This document shows positions 43,407 through 52,635 of a stretch of DNA of 64,000 nucleotides, piece after piece; the first letter of the stretch is position 1, and each line of letters starts with the position of its first letter. The notes under the pieces were generated by a model. That model did no database searches. It was not told the DNA's origin and saw only the letters and a list, made by a program, of their open reading frames with translations. This DNA comes from Methanoregula sp. (GTDB taxonomy: Archaea; Halobacteriota; Methanomicrobia; Methanomicrobiales; Methanospirillaceae), in NCBI GenBank assembly GCA_041645435.1, contig JBAZQB010000001.1, forward strand, positions 186,001-250,000, read 5' to 3'. Both the position numbers and the translations under genes were made by a program.

Positions 43407-44513
43407 TCATTCAATTTTACGGGCAGTATCCAGAAGTATTTCATGCGGAAGTCCGGCAAGCGCAACTGCCCCCAGTGCACCGATCACGCCATTTCCCCCA
43501 ATCAGGGAAATGCCAAAACGCTCTGCTGTCGCTTCTGCAACCGTACGGGTAATCACCTGCTCACGCACAAGCCTGCCATATCCCCTCAGTGGTTCAGGAA
43601 CGCCAAGCCCCGTGCGAAGTGCAATACCCCATTCCGGGGAAAGTGATTCATCAGCCACAAACCTCCTTACTTTATCGGCAAGTTCATCCAGCATATCGGG
43701 AACCACAGCCACTTCGATGAAACTTGCCGAGTTGCCCGCTGTTTTTACATATACATCCTGGTTAAGCATCACCACATGATGACTGATGGGCAGAACACCT
43801 TTTATCCGGGTCACATGCGAAAGAAGGGCAAGAGCGAGAGCGAATGTCGCGCCGCCCTCCTTTGAATCGGTGTCATCAATCCCGATTGTCACGTGGACCA
43901 TTGCCTGTGTCCAGACCTCTCCTTCAACAATGTGACCTTCGTGATGAGTATCAACCCTTGTCACTCCTTCCGCCCGGGCCATCATATCGGACAGGGAATA
44001 AGCCGGTCCGCCAATGCACCGTATCTTCTGGATTATCGAATCATCTGTACGTTGAATGCCAATAACCCCCACGGCTGGAAGAGGCAACAGCCCGACTGGG
44101 ACATCACGGTACCCGATGCGGGCACATTCCCTGAGCAGCGTGCCATCCCGCTGGACATGGGATAATACTCCTCCGGCAAGTGCGTGATGGTGCCCGCAGA
44201 ACGCTGCACAGGCACCACTCATACAGTCATGATAAATTTCAACATTCTCCCCATCAACGGTGGTAAATATCCGACGGCAGGTACTGGAAGGTATCGCACT
44301 GAGCGCAGCATAGCGTGCTGCATTCCGTCCCCGTTTTTCCTCCCGAAGGAACACGCATCCCTCCCGGAGCAGTCGACTCACCCAGTCCTGTGCGGTGCTG
44401 CGGGGAATATTTGCTGCAGTATGGATATCAGTAACGGTAAAAAAACCCTTGTCGAGCGTGATCTGTCGCATCAGGCGCAGGTACTCACGCCGGTGCTCAA
44501 GAACGCCCGTCAT
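43407..44513 (-). CDS. HTH protein with TiaS/DUF1743-like domain
   Basis: About 368 residues from ATG 44513 (AAGGA upstream; 17-base overlap with hom). N-terminal ~65 residues form a winged helix (FTVTDIHTAANIPRSTAQDWVSRLLREG). A cysteine/histidine cluster follows at SGACAAFCGHHHALAGG, then the C-terminal domain begins VTIGIDDTDSKEGGATFALA, the signature of TiaS and methanogenesis marker 11 proteins. It ends with GGNGVIGALGAVALAG. The combination suggests a regulator or enzyme, but not a classical TiaS, which has a C-terminal OB/Zn part. Coupling to homoserine dehydrogenase may hint at amino-acid metabolism. Confidence 0.65.
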   Translation of the reverse strand: MTGVLEHRREYLRLMRQITLDKGFFTVTDIHTAANIPRSTAQDWVSRLLREGCVFLREEKRGRNAARYAALSAIPSSTCRRIFTTVDGENVEIYHDCMSGACAAFCGHHHALAGGVLSHVQRDGTLLRECARIGYRDVPVGLLPLPAVGVIGIQRTDDSIIQKIRCIGGPAYSLSDMMARAEGVTRVDTHHEGHIVEGEVWTQAMVHVTIGIDDTDSKEGGATFALALALLSHVTRIKGVLPISHHVVMLNQDVYVKTAGNSASFIEVAVVPDMLDELADKVRRFVADESLSPEWGIALRTGLGVPEPLRGYGRLVREQVITRTVAEATAERFGISLIGGNGVIGALGAVALAGLPHEILLDTARKIE

Positions 44514-45483
44514 AGCGGTCCTTAATGAACAGGAGGTCACCGATAATTGCACTTGCTGTCTCTATGGATCCTGCACCTCTGCCAATAAGCGTGATCTCTT
44601 TGGCCATATCGGTCTCAAGCGTCAGGGCATTTAATGTGCCATCAACAACGAGAGGATGGCTCTTTTCGATGATACGGGGAGATACACGAAGAATGTGCTT
44701 TCTGGGTATCGCTTCGGCAATAAGACGGATCGTGCATCCTTCATCTTCAGCAAGTCGCAGTGCATCTGGCGTTAAGAGATCGATGCCAGTGCAGTCCACA
44801 TCGCTCAGCTTGACACCGTTTCCCCAGATCGTGTTTGCCAGGATAACCAGTTTGATCGCTGCATCGATACCCTTGACGTCATAGGTTGGATCCGCTTCAG
44901 CATACCCCATCTCCCGGGCTTCCATCAGGGCCTGATCATAGGTCAGTCCTTCAGCGGCCATCCGGGTAAGAATATAATTACAGGTGCCGTTGAGGACTCC
45001 GTAAAGTGCGAGGATCTCATTACCGGCAAGTCCCTGTTCTAATGTATGCATAATGGGAATCGCGCCGGCAACCGTTGCCTCATACCGGAGGGCCACACCA
45101 TTTTTGTGCGCCATTGCACGAAGCTCTTTGTTCGCCAGTGCGATGGGACCCTTATTTGAAGTGACGACATGTTTTTTCCGGGCAAGGGCGGTTTTAATAT
45201 AGCCAATCGAAGGTTCACCCGACAACGCATTTGTCGGAGTGACTTCGACAAGTGCATCATAATCTGCCTTTTCGATGATATCAATTGTCGAAAGATTTGG
45301 ATCGCCGCAATGTCCGTTCTTTTTCTTATATGCAAGAAGGGAGGGAATATCTAGTCCCCCGTAGTCCATTGCCCCGCTTTTTGAATCGGCGAGTCCGGTA
45401 ATCGTTAGTCCTAGATCTTTTTTGGTGATCATTTCTGCAACGCCACGTCCCACCGAACCAAGACCAATCAGAGCGATCTTCAT
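44497..45483 (-). CDS. hom: Homoserine dehydrogenase
   Basis: 328 residues. Reduces aspartate semialdehyde to homoserine for Thr and Met synthesis. NAD(P) site IALIGLGSVGRGVAEMI, then VTSNKGPIALANKELR, and the catalytic region GTCNYILTRM, EADPTYDVKGIDAAIKLVILAN. No aspartokinase or ACT domain is fused; an ACT protein is encoded directly upstream with a 4-base overlap. Confidence 0.93.
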   Translation of the reverse strand: MKIALIGLGSVGRGVAEMITKKDLGLTITGLADSKSGAMDYGGLDIPSLLAYKKKNGHCGDPNLSTIDIIEKADYDALVEVTPTNALSGEPSIGYIKTALARKKHVVTSNKGPIALANKELRAMAHKNGVALRYEATVAGAIPIMHTLEQGLAGNEILALYGVLNGTCNYILTRMAAEGLTYDQALMEAREMGYAEADPTYDVKGIDAAIKLVILANTIWGNGVKLSDVDCTGIDLLTPDALRLAEDEGCTIRLIAEAIPRKHILRVSPRIIEKSHPLVVDGTLNALTLETDMAKEITLIGRGAGSIETASAIIGDLLFIKDRYDGRS

Positions 45484-45971
45484 GCGATCTCCTCCAGGGG
45501 TTCAATAAGGAGCAGCGATTTCTGCAGGGACACGCGTCGCAGGATGGCGAGTGCCGCTTCCATATCCTCTTTGGTTACCGATTTTATTGTCAGTCGTGAC
45601 GATGATCGTTCTTTTACAGCAGGCATACTCATGGCAAGTTCACTTACTTCAGCAAACCCGGTGGAATCAATCTTGTCAACGGTGTCGGAAAGATCCGTAT
45701 GCATGAGATGCCCAATCATGATGACCGTCCGCTTGTAGAGCAGGCGTTGTTCGCCAATGCGCTGTATGTGCACCCCCTGTTCCTTGAGAAGGACAACTAA
45801 CTTTTCAAGCCGCTCTTCCGGTATTTCGAGCACAATCTGGACATCAAGAGTGTTATGATCCGAGTCCGTTTCGCGCTGGTGAATCACTGCAATAATATTT
45901 CCACCGACTTCGGATATGGGTTTTAATGCCGCAACCAACTGGCCCGGCGAATCCTTCATCTCAAGTTTCAT
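45480..45971 (-). CDS. ACT-domain protein
   Basis: About 163 residues from ATG 45971 (AGGT upstream); a GTG at 45983 is a possible alternative. Begins with an ACT domain (LEMKDSPGQLVAALKPISEVGGNIIAVIH); a second similar half follows (EVSELAMSMPAVKERSSSRLTIKSV). Likely amino-acid sensor controlling homoserine dehydrogenase. Such ACT-Hom gene pairs are common in methanogens. Confidence 0.85.
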   Translation of the reverse strand: MKLEMKDSPGQLVAALKPISEVGGNIIAVIHQRETDSDHNTLDVQIVLEIPEERLEKLVVLLKEQGVHIQRIGEQRLLYKRTVIMIGHLMHTDLSDTVDKIDSTGFAEVSELAMSMPAVKERSSSRLTIKSVTKEDMEAALAILRRVSLQKSLLLIEPLEEIA

Positions 45972-46116
45972 GGAGACCTGCACAAAACCACCTGACCAGT
46001 AGTAGCACGGCTATTTAGATAAGTCTTTTATTTTGATTACCGGCCTAAAAACCTACAACCGTGAAATACATTGCAGATATGAAAACAGACAATAAAAACA
46101 AACGAGCAAAAAAGAA

Positions 46117-46929
46117 TCAGAGCTTTCGTAATTTGTTATCGACCTTTTCAAAGAAATTTCGCCCGATATCAACAAACTTTGCCGGGTATGCCGCAGGTTT
46201 TACCTCAATGGTCATAGAGGTACCCAGTTCAATGGTCTGTTGACCGTCAATAACAAGATTTGCCGGTTTTGTGCTTTCAAGTCTCACTTCAAGACGCCGG
46301 TTACTGCTGATAATGTGGGGACGCGACGAAAGGAGGTAGGGGGCGAGCGGGACCAGGATAAAGCCTTGTATCCTCGGATCGACAATAGGTCCGCCAGCGC
46401 TCATGGCATATGCAGTGGATCCGGTTGGAGTGCTGATGAGAAGTCCGTCAGCCCGGAACTGCTCAGTTGTGATACCATCAACAATGATTGAAAAACGCAG
46501 CATCTTTGCCGGACGTGTTGTTACGATCAAAGCTTCGTTGAGTGCGGTTCCCAGACTAATGCCCTCTTTTAAGAGCGTGATCCGCATCCGTTCTTCAACA
46601 GAAAATCCCCGGGAAAGAGTTCTCACAAAATCTATAGCCTCAGCAGGATCAAGATCTGCTAAAAATCCCACTTCCCCCCGGTTGATACCGATCACCGGAA
46701 CCGGATGCCGCATCTGCTGGATTGTGCGGAGGATCGTACCATCTCCGCCAACAACCACAACGACATCGGCAGTGGTATCAGCTAACGGTAATCCGGTTTC
46801 ACCAAGAATTGCCGCAGTATCGTCATCAAAATAAACCTCTACCCCATCTTGTTCCAGTACAGCCTTGACATTCCGGGAATAGGCAATTGCATCCGGATTA
46901 TCGATCCGTGAAACAAGTAACAGACGCAT
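46117..46929 (-). CDS. nadK: NAD(+) kinase
   Basis: 270 residues. Makes NADP. Signature VVVVGGDGTILRTIQQM with the GGDG loop, and ISTPTGSTAYAMSAGGPIVDP for the NE/D-like part. Directly follows the IMPase-family gene (6-base gap). In some methanogens, such as Methanocaldococcus MJ0917, the two activities are fused in one chain. Confidence 0.93.
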   Translation of the reverse strand: MRLLLVSRIDNPDAIAYSRNVKAVLEQDGVEVYFDDDTAAILGETGLPLADTTADVVVVVGGDGTILRTIQQMRHPVPVIGINRGEVGFLADLDPAEAIDFVRTLSRGFSVEERMRITLLKEGISLGTALNEALIVTTRPAKMLRFSIIVDGITTEQFRADGLLISTPTGSTAYAMSAGGPIVDPRIQGFILVPLAPYLLSSRPHIISSNRRLEVRLESTKPANLVIDGQQTIELGTSMTIEVKPAAYPAKFVDIGRNFFEKVDNKLRKL

Positions 46930-46935
46930 ACAAGA

Positions 46936-47727
46936 TCACCGCAGATATTCGATTACTTTGTGGTGGACAGCACCGTTGGTTGCAACAATGCATCGCCCTA
47001 TGGTCACTTCATCCGGGAACTGTATGGTGCCCCCGTTGAGATTCGATACTTTGCCCCCGGCTTCGGTACAGATAAGCATGCCCGCAGCAGCATCAGTAAC
47101 CCTGAGTGTATCACGCAGATCGATAAAACCATCAATTCTTCCGCAGCCGACATAGCAGAGTTCCAGAGCCGATGCTCCGAAAAGACGCCAGCGACGGATT
47201 TTTTGTCCCAGCTGCATCACGCGCGTTGGATCAAATTTACGTCCGTAAATGCTCATCGCACATTCATCGAGATTCGTGACATTCGATACATGTATCGGTT
47301 TATCATTGCACCGTGCATACTTTCCTTTTATTGCAGTGAATGTTTCCCCGCTGGACAGGTTCCGGACAAATGCCTGCTGAATCTCTCCTTTTTCTGCGTA
47401 CGCAATGGAGAGTGCATAAAATGGTATTCCGGCTACGGCATTGAACGTACCATCAACAGGATCGAGATAGATAGTTCCCCGATCACCAGTAAGATCGACT
47501 TTCCCGGCCTCTTCACTTATGAGAAGTTTGCCTAATGGATTATCCTGTAAAAATTGCAGGATGCAGTCTTCAGCAACCTGATCAATTACCTTTGTAGGTG
47601 TAAGATCAGCTCCCATACGGACCGTTTTACCCCCCTCGGAAGTTCCTACGAGATCGTGGATTCTCTGTTCTACTTCATCTGCCATCTGGTTGCATGCTGA
47701 CAGGAACTCCATGGCCACATTACCCAT
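46936..47727 (-). CDS. Inositol monophosphatase/FBPase-family enzyme, possible NADP phosphatase
   Basis: 263 residues. Li-sensitive phosphatase superfamily: metal motif LISEEAGK, YLDPVDGTFNAVAGIPFYALS and DTLRVTDAAAGMLICTEAGG. Archaeal members hydrolyse inositol phosphate and fructose-1,6-bisphosphate. The neighbouring NAD kinase suggests that it may also dephosphorylate NADP, as in fused MJ0917-like proteins. The alternative start ATG at 47712 would shorten the N-terminus by five residues. Confidence 0.9.
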   Translation of the reverse strand: MGNVAMEFLSACNQMADEVEQRIHDLVGTSEGGKTVRMGADLTPTKVIDQVAEDCILQFLQDNPLGKLLISEEAGKVDLTGDRGTIYLDPVDGTFNAVAGIPFYALSIAYAEKGEIQQAFVRNLSSGETFTAIKGKYARCNDKPIHVSNVTNLDECAMSIYGRKFDPTRVMQLGQKIRRWRLFGASALELCYVGCGRIDGFIDLRDTLRVTDAAAGMLICTEAGGKVSNLNGGTIQFPDEVTIGRCIVATNGAVHHKVIEYLR

Positions 47728-47809
47728 TTTTCTACGCTGTATTTATGTAATGCTATGGTGATAAATTACTACCGCGATTATTAAATTCAAAAAAAGAGAT
47801 GTGAATAAG

Positions 47810-48187
47810 ATGAAAGAACAGACAGAAATCGGAAAGATTAAGGAAGGACGCTATATCGTTATTGAAGATGAACCCTGCAGGGTGCTGAGTATTGCAACAT
47901 CCAAACCCGGCAAACATGGTGCAGCAAAAGCCCGTATTGATGCAATGGGTCTTTTTGATGGTGTCAAAAGGTCTATCGTCTCACCGGTATCCGCAAAAAC
48001 CTATGTGCCGGTTGTTGAGCGGAAGAGCGCCCAGATTCTGTCCATTGCCGGAAGCACGGCTCAATTAATGGATATGAAAGACTTTACCAACTTTGAAATT
48101 CCAATTCCGGATGACAAGAAAGGAACCATCGAAGTTGGAAAAGAGTATATCTATATGGAATCCATGGGCAAGAGAAAATTCGATTAA
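47810..48187 (+). CDS. eif5A: Translation initiation factor 5A (aIF5A)
   Basis: About 125 residues from ATG 47810 (GTG 47801 is also in frame). The hypusine-site lysine lies in TSKPGKHGAAKARIDAMG. It relieves ribosome stalling and is essential in archaea, with the lysine modified by deoxyhypusine synthase. A T-rich run after the stop (48188 onward) ends the transcript. Confidence 0.96.
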   Translation: MKEQTEIGKIKEGRYIVIEDEPCRVLSIATSKPGKHGAAKARIDAMGLFDGVKRSIVSPVSAKTYVPVVERKSAQILSIAGSTAQLMDMKDFTNFEIPIPDDKKGTIEVGKEYIYMESMGKRKFD

Positions 48188-48288
48188 TTTTTTATTCTCT
48201 TTTAACTTATACTAGATAATTCCATTACGGTAACAATTATAAATGCTTTGGGAATATTTGTACAAAAAATCCTGAAACATTGATTATT

Positions 48289-49128
48289 TCAAATATATCG
48301 TGTAGGCACATGGATTTCAATACTGTAAGATTGCAGGTTGTGTGCATTGATAATAAAAAAATAACTCATTTGTCCACTGTAGAATTTCTCTGTCCATGGG
48401 CGGGGATCAACAGATTTAAAATCACTGTCAGCAGTTTTTTGATTGGTTTTTAAATTATCCTGAGGATTGGTAATTTCTTTTTTCTTCCCAAGCCATAAAT
48501 CAAGATCGATACCCCCCGGGGGTGTAATGATCCTGACGATTCGATTGGGATCACCTGCATCCATAACCTGAATGGAGAAATCAGGATTTGCAGTAGAATA
48601 GGACCCCTGCAAACCACTGTACGATAATCCTTCACCTTTTTTAGGGATCACTTGGATCATATCGGGTACAACCGCAGGAGATGGTTCAATGGTATACACA
48701 AGTTCCCAGTATGGGAACGGTATACTGATAGTCTCTGTTGTCCCGCTGTATTGTCCCGAAAACTTTGCATAGGTGGTCATGTTAGTATCCGGCAGTTTTT
48801 CATCAAACCGGGTACTATTTGGAAGGGATTGATTAACCGATATACCATATTTTGATGGATCAACAAAGGACAAATTAGCTACATTCTTATCCCACGTTGG
48901 AACCGGTGTTGGGGTTGCCGTAGGTATTGCAACGGCTGTCACAACCGTGACAACCTGCCGGGTGATATTCGCATCAGCAAATGTCAAAGGTGTAACTGTG
49001 GGTTTTGGCGTTGTTGATGCAATCCCCGTATTGACTGGTTGGCCAGTCATGACGGGTTTGATTACCAATGCTATTACGAGTATTATGCAGAATGCACCCA
49101 CCACATACATGATATCTTTTTTATCCAT
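48289..49128 (-). CDS. Secreted or membrane-anchored hypothetical protein
   Basis: 279 residues. One N-terminal membrane segment (MYVVGAFCIILVIALVI), then a Thr/Pro-rich linker (PTATPTPVPTW) and a beta-rich extracellular domain with several N-x-S/T sequons. Linker type is common in methanogen surface proteins. I do not recognise the fold. It may sit on the cell surface near the archaellum genes that follow. Confidence 0.7.
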   Translation of the reverse strand: MDKKDIMYVVGAFCIILVIALVIKPVMTGQPVNTGIASTTPKPTVTPLTFADANITRQVVTVVTAVAIPTATPTPVPTWDKNVANLSFVDPSKYGISVNQSLPNSTRFDEKLPDTNMTTYAKFSGQYSGTTETISIPFPYWELVYTIEPSPAVVPDMIQVIPKKGEGLSYSGLQGSYSTANPDFSIQVMDAGDPNRIVRIITPPGGIDLDLWLGKKKEITNPQDNLKTNQKTADSDFKSVDPRPWTEKFYSGQMSYFFIINAHNLQSYSIEIHVPTRYI

Positions 49129-49635
49129 CGCTTTACAATATGCTATTGATTTTTACCAGATAAATACTCGTTCGATGGTACCGAATTTACATAAGATCGA
49201 TATTGAATGGCTCTTCGCTGTTTCGTGTGGGTAGATTTGTAATAACGATTATCGAAACTGGCATTTTTCGGCTTATTCGTGAGTTCTGATATTCGATTAA
49301 TATCCATGAATTAAGTACAAAATCGTCAACAGGACTTAATCTTTGAAGATCCAAAATATCATAATTTATAGATTATAGGGCGTGCAAAGACCTAATCAGA
49401 CTTGGTTTATAAGGAGTTACCCACTCAGAATAGCGAAGAACCTATTGAATGTTGTTCTTCGGTCTTACGACGGGGGTGGTGTCCGATTTTAGCAAAATCA
49501 TATTCATTTTTTCAAAAAAACGGATTATGGGTGAATTTGGACTCCGGTTTATCGCTAAAATATAAATACCATGACATCATCCTATGAAACAGGGATGCTG
49601 GGACAACCAGTGTCCACTATGAAAAAGGTGAAAAC
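49129..49635. other. Upstream region of the archaellin genes
   Basis: About 500 bases without a gene. Most holds A/T-rich sequence of no clear structure; the right end contains the archaellin promoter. Confidence 0.4.
49557..49570 (+). promoter_or_regulatory. Strong TATA box of the archaellin genes
   Basis: AAAATATAAATACC lies about 66 bases before the flaB1 ATG, predicting transcription start near 49590 and a leader of about 45 bases with GGTGA before the start codon. Confidence 0.65.
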
Positions 49636-50214
49636 ATGAATTCGTCCAAATATAATGATGAAGGGTTCACCGGTCTTGAGGCAGCGATTGTGCTCATTGC
49701 ATTCGTCGTTGTCGCGGCGGTGTTCTCGTACGTGGTACTCGGTGCCGGGTTCTTCACAACCCAGAAGGCACAGGAGTCCGTGCACACAGGTGTTCAGCAG
49801 GCAACCTCGGCACTCGAACCTTCGGGTCCGGTAACGGTTCGAGCTGATACTTCCACTACAGCAAACAACGTGTCATTCTACCTGCAGCTTGCTGCCGGGG
49901 GTGCTCCGGTTGATATGAATACTATTGCATACACCGTTTCTACGAAAAACAGGGTTTCAACCTATTCTGCCAGCCAGGTAAATCTGCAAGTCCTGAACTC
50001 ACAAACTGCGGGAAATTCCCTTGAACCACGGGAGATGGCATTAGTTTCAATTTACCTCGCCGGTGCTACGTATCAACCGGCATGGACCGCGAGCCAGTTA
50101 ACAGTCAACGATAAGTTTACTATTGAGGTAAAACCCTCCGTCGGAGCAGCACTTCCGATCAGTAGAACTATGCCCTTATCGATGGCTGCATTGACTTATT
50201 ATGAGGTATTTTAA
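49636..50214 (+). CDS. flaB1: Archaellin (FlaB1)
   Basis: 192 residues. Class III signal with short leader ending DEG, mature start FTGLEAAIVLIAFVVV, the near-universal archaellin N-terminus. Carries an NVS sequon in the mature part. Strong GGTGA ribosome binding site. It builds the archaellum filament with the second archaellin downstream (15-base gap). Confidence 0.95.
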   Translation: MNSSKYNDEGFTGLEAAIVLIAFVVVAAVFSYVVLGAGFFTTQKAQESVHTGVQQATSALEPSGPVTVRADTSTTANNVSFYLQLAAGGAPVDMNTIAYTVSTKNRVSTYSASQVNLQVLNSQTAGNSLEPREMALVSIYLAGATYQPAWTASQLTVNDKFTIEVKPSVGAALPISRTMPLSMAALTYYEVF

Positions 50215-50229
50215 GGAGGGTGAACAAAA

Positions 50230-50826
50230 ATGAAAAATCTTTATTCAGAGGATGCATTCACCGGACTTGAAGCCGCTATCGTGCTGATCGCATTCGTTGT
50301 CGTTGCAGCAGTGTTCTCGTACGTGGTGCTCGGCGCCGGGTTCTTCACATCCCAGACGGCTCAGGCGACCGTTCACACGGGCGTGCAGCAGGCGAGCTCA
50401 AGCATGGAGCTGGTGGGCAATGTATATGGTGTCAATGCCACTTACCATGCTACTCCTTCCCTGACTTATGCCAACATAACTGTTGCTCTTACTGCAGGTG
50501 GTACCGGAATGGACTTATCGCAGATGGTGGTTTCTTATCGTGATAATAACGGAGGCTATAATTCAAGCTTGACAAAGACGGCTACTTGTTCTGATGCCAT
50601 GGGTGTCGAACAGGCAAACCTCTATTGGTGTATAGGGGACCGCCTCTATGGCAATACCAATGATGTACTCGATCCCAACGAACAGATGGTTATTATCGTG
50701 GAACTGCCCACAACGACAATTGCCAACACGAAGTTCACGATCAATTTCCAGCCCGCGATTGGAGCGGTTTTACCGATTACTAGAACGGTACCCGGTACAA
50801 TTGACACGATTCAACCCCTCTACTAA
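50230..50826 (+). CDS. flaB2: Archaellin (FlaB2)
   Basis: 198 residues. Shares the N-terminal FTGLEAAIVLIAFVVV core and following FSYVVLGAGFFT with FlaB1, but its surface part is different and has more sequons (NAT, NIT, NSS). Two cysteines in the surface domain (TCSDAMGVEQANLYWC) could form a disulfide. GGAGG lies upstream of ATG 50230. A T run follows the stop. Confidence 0.95.
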   Translation: MKNLYSEDAFTGLEAAIVLIAFVVVAAVFSYVVLGAGFFTSQTAQATVHTGVQQASSSMELVGNVYGVNATYHATPSLTYANITVALTAGGTGMDLSQMVVSYRDNNGGYNSSLTKTATCSDAMGVEQANLYWCIGDRLYGNTNDVLDPNEQMVIIVELPTTTIANTKFTINFQPAIGAVLPITRTVPGTIDTIQPLY

Positions 50827-50830
50827 TCTC

Positions 50831-50838
50831 TTTTTTTT
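50831..50838 (+). terminator. T-run terminator after archaellin genes
   Basis: Eight T bases right after the flaB2 stop, likely splitting the abundant archaellin transcript from the machinery genes. Confidence 0.55.
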
Positions 50839-51174
50839 GGATCTTACTATGAGTTGTATATCAATTCTGTAATGATTGCGCACGTGGCCGGGACAGAGAT
50901 CAAAAAAACTCCTGCCCGTGAAATATCGGAATAGGTATCTGTCTTATTGAAAATAAGACTCAACCCGTTATGTCCCCCGGATTGCAGGATCTTGTGGTAA
51001 CAATTGTATAAGAATTTTTACCGGGTATATAACTGCAATTAAAACGAAAAAAACCGGTGCACGCTTATCAAAAGCCCGCAACGCTCTCAAAATTAAACCC
51101 CTGTTCCAATTTCTCCGTATTAGACAATAAGAATATTTATTAATGACAAATGTGATATATCGCATAGATATACT
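50839..51174. other. Intergenic region before flaC/D/E
   Basis: About 335 bases. The right end holds a TATA-like GAATATTTATTAATG (51131-51145) close enough to ATG 51175 to give a very short leader. I see nothing else in it. Confidence 0.45.
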
Positions 51175-52119
51175 ATGGCGGTAAACCAGTCCCAGGTAGA
51201 CCATATCATCACTGCCGCATCAGAAGATGACCCGGAGGTCAAGCTCCAGAATCTCGAGCGGGAAGTCGACCTGATCAAAACCTCCATCAAACGTCTCCTT
51301 ATGGACATCCGCGAACGGATGAATGAACTGGAAAATCCTTTCACGCTTACTGCAACGGCCGGTGGAATGCCGGGTCAGACTCCATCATCTGCTGATGCTG
51401 ATGCTGAAGAAGCAAAACGGTCAGCCCTTGAAGCACGGGAAGCCGCCCTTGATGCCCGTGAATCGCAGATAGATGCAACCAAATCGAAGGATGAAGCAGA
51501 GAAGATAAAGGCAGACCGTCAAAAAGAACCTGAAAAACCCGCTCAACCCCCGACTCAACACGATACAGAACGAAAGATGCTGGATGAACAGATGCTCGCT
51601 GCCTTAAGAAACCATGTTATTGTCCCTCCCCCTGCAAATCAGCAACCAAAAATAGTACTGCCCCTTGCCGTCCCCGCAAACGAAAAACTCCGGCTCCAGA
51701 AGGTGTATAAACTCTTCAAATGGACCCACCAGGCTGTAAAAAAATTCGGACATGACCGTCTCGAAATAATCCTGGGATCCTACCAGGCTATGGGGTACAT
51801 CTCCAAAGATTCCTGCGATGAGATCCGGGAGATCTCCCGCCTCATGCCGGCAAATCTTGGCGAAGAGCACGAAGTGGGCCCGGATGAATTTGTAGCCGAG
51901 CTCTATTCATTGAATCGTATACTCGCACCTACCGACACATCACTTGACCGGGATATGATTGAAGTAATGATGGAGCACCGCCAGCAGGATGTTTCCCCAA
52001 AGGAAAAACCCGGCAATGACAGAATCGATATTTCCGGTGTTTCCATGAGGGAACGCTCCACCCCCTCAAAGAGCAAAGAAAATGATGATGACTGGATGAA
52101 TCTGCCCGACAGGATATGA
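51175..52119 (+). CDS. flaCE: FlaC/D/E-type archaellum accessory protein
   Basis: 314 residues. N-terminal coiled coil (EREVDLIKTSIKRLLMDIRERMN) as in FlaC, a long charged middle (Ala/Glu/Lys rich, about residues 75-135), and a C-terminal FlaD/E domain (KVYKLFKWTHQAVKKFGHDRLE region and AMGYISKDSCDEIREISR). One fused chain replaces the separate FlaC, FlaD and FlaE of Methanocaldococcales. Cytoplasmic scaffold that is thought to link CheF to the motor. Confidence 0.85.
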   Translation: MAVNQSQVDHIITAASEDDPEVKLQNLEREVDLIKTSIKRLLMDIRERMNELENPFTLTATAGGMPGQTPSSADADAEEAKRSALEAREAALDARESQIDATKSKDEAEKIKADRQKEPEKPAQPPTQHDTERKMLDEQMLAALRNHVIVPPPANQQPKIVLPLAVPANEKLRLQKVYKLFKWTHQAVKKFGHDRLEIILGSYQAMGYISKDSCDEIREISRLMPANLGEEHEVGPDEFVAELYSLNRILAPTDTSLDRDMIEVMMEHRQQDVSPKEKPGNDRIDISGVSMRERSTPSKSKENDDDWMNLPDRI

Positions 52120-52122
52120 TCA

Positions 52123-52629
52123 ATGTCTGCCGAGACATTTACCACCGCTCTGTTTTTGATTACCGCAGTCATTGCGGCCGGTGTATTGATCAACGCTGTT
52201 TTTCCGGTTGTTTATACCATGGCAGGAACATTCCAGTCTGCTACGCATGAATCTGACCAGCGTCTCCGTACGGATTTTAAGATTGTCACTACCTTTGGCA
52301 AGTCATCGACATCAACGGTGCAGGTATGGATGAAAAATGTCGGGAGCGAGAGAATACCCCTGGCAGATATCCAGAAGTCTGATGTTTTTTGTGGTGAAGT
52401 GGGAAATTTTGGCCGGCTTGATTATGTTACCGATGATCCCCCTGTAATTGCTCCTCGTTGGACAGAGTATCTAAGTGATCTCAATAGTAATGGCTACTGG
52501 GATCCAGGAGAGACTCTTGAGGTATATGCAATACCTTCTACCATGCCTGCAAGTGGAAATATCGTATATTTCCAGTTCGTACTCCCGGACGGCATCTGGC
52601 GCTCGAGTGAATTTACTGCTGTGAGCTGA
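52123..52629 (+). CDS. flaG: Archaellum stator-like protein FlaG
   Basis: 168 residues. One N-terminal membrane helix (FTTALFLITAVIAAGVLINAV), then a beta-sandwich domain with RLRTDFKIVT and MKNVGSERIPL. The residue pattern LxTDxxI is typical of FlaG. Spaced 3 bases from the preceding gene. FlaG and FlaF calls could be swapped, since both share this architecture. Confidence 0.8.
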   Translation: MSAETFTTALFLITAVIAAGVLINAVFPVVYTMAGTFQSATHESDQRLRTDFKIVTTFGKSSTSTVQVWMKNVGSERIPLADIQKSDVFCGEVGNFGRLDYVTDDPPVIAPRWTEYLSDLNSNGYWDPGETLEVYAIPSTMPASGNIVYFQFVLPDGIWRSSEFTAVS

Positions 52630-52635
52630 TGCACT

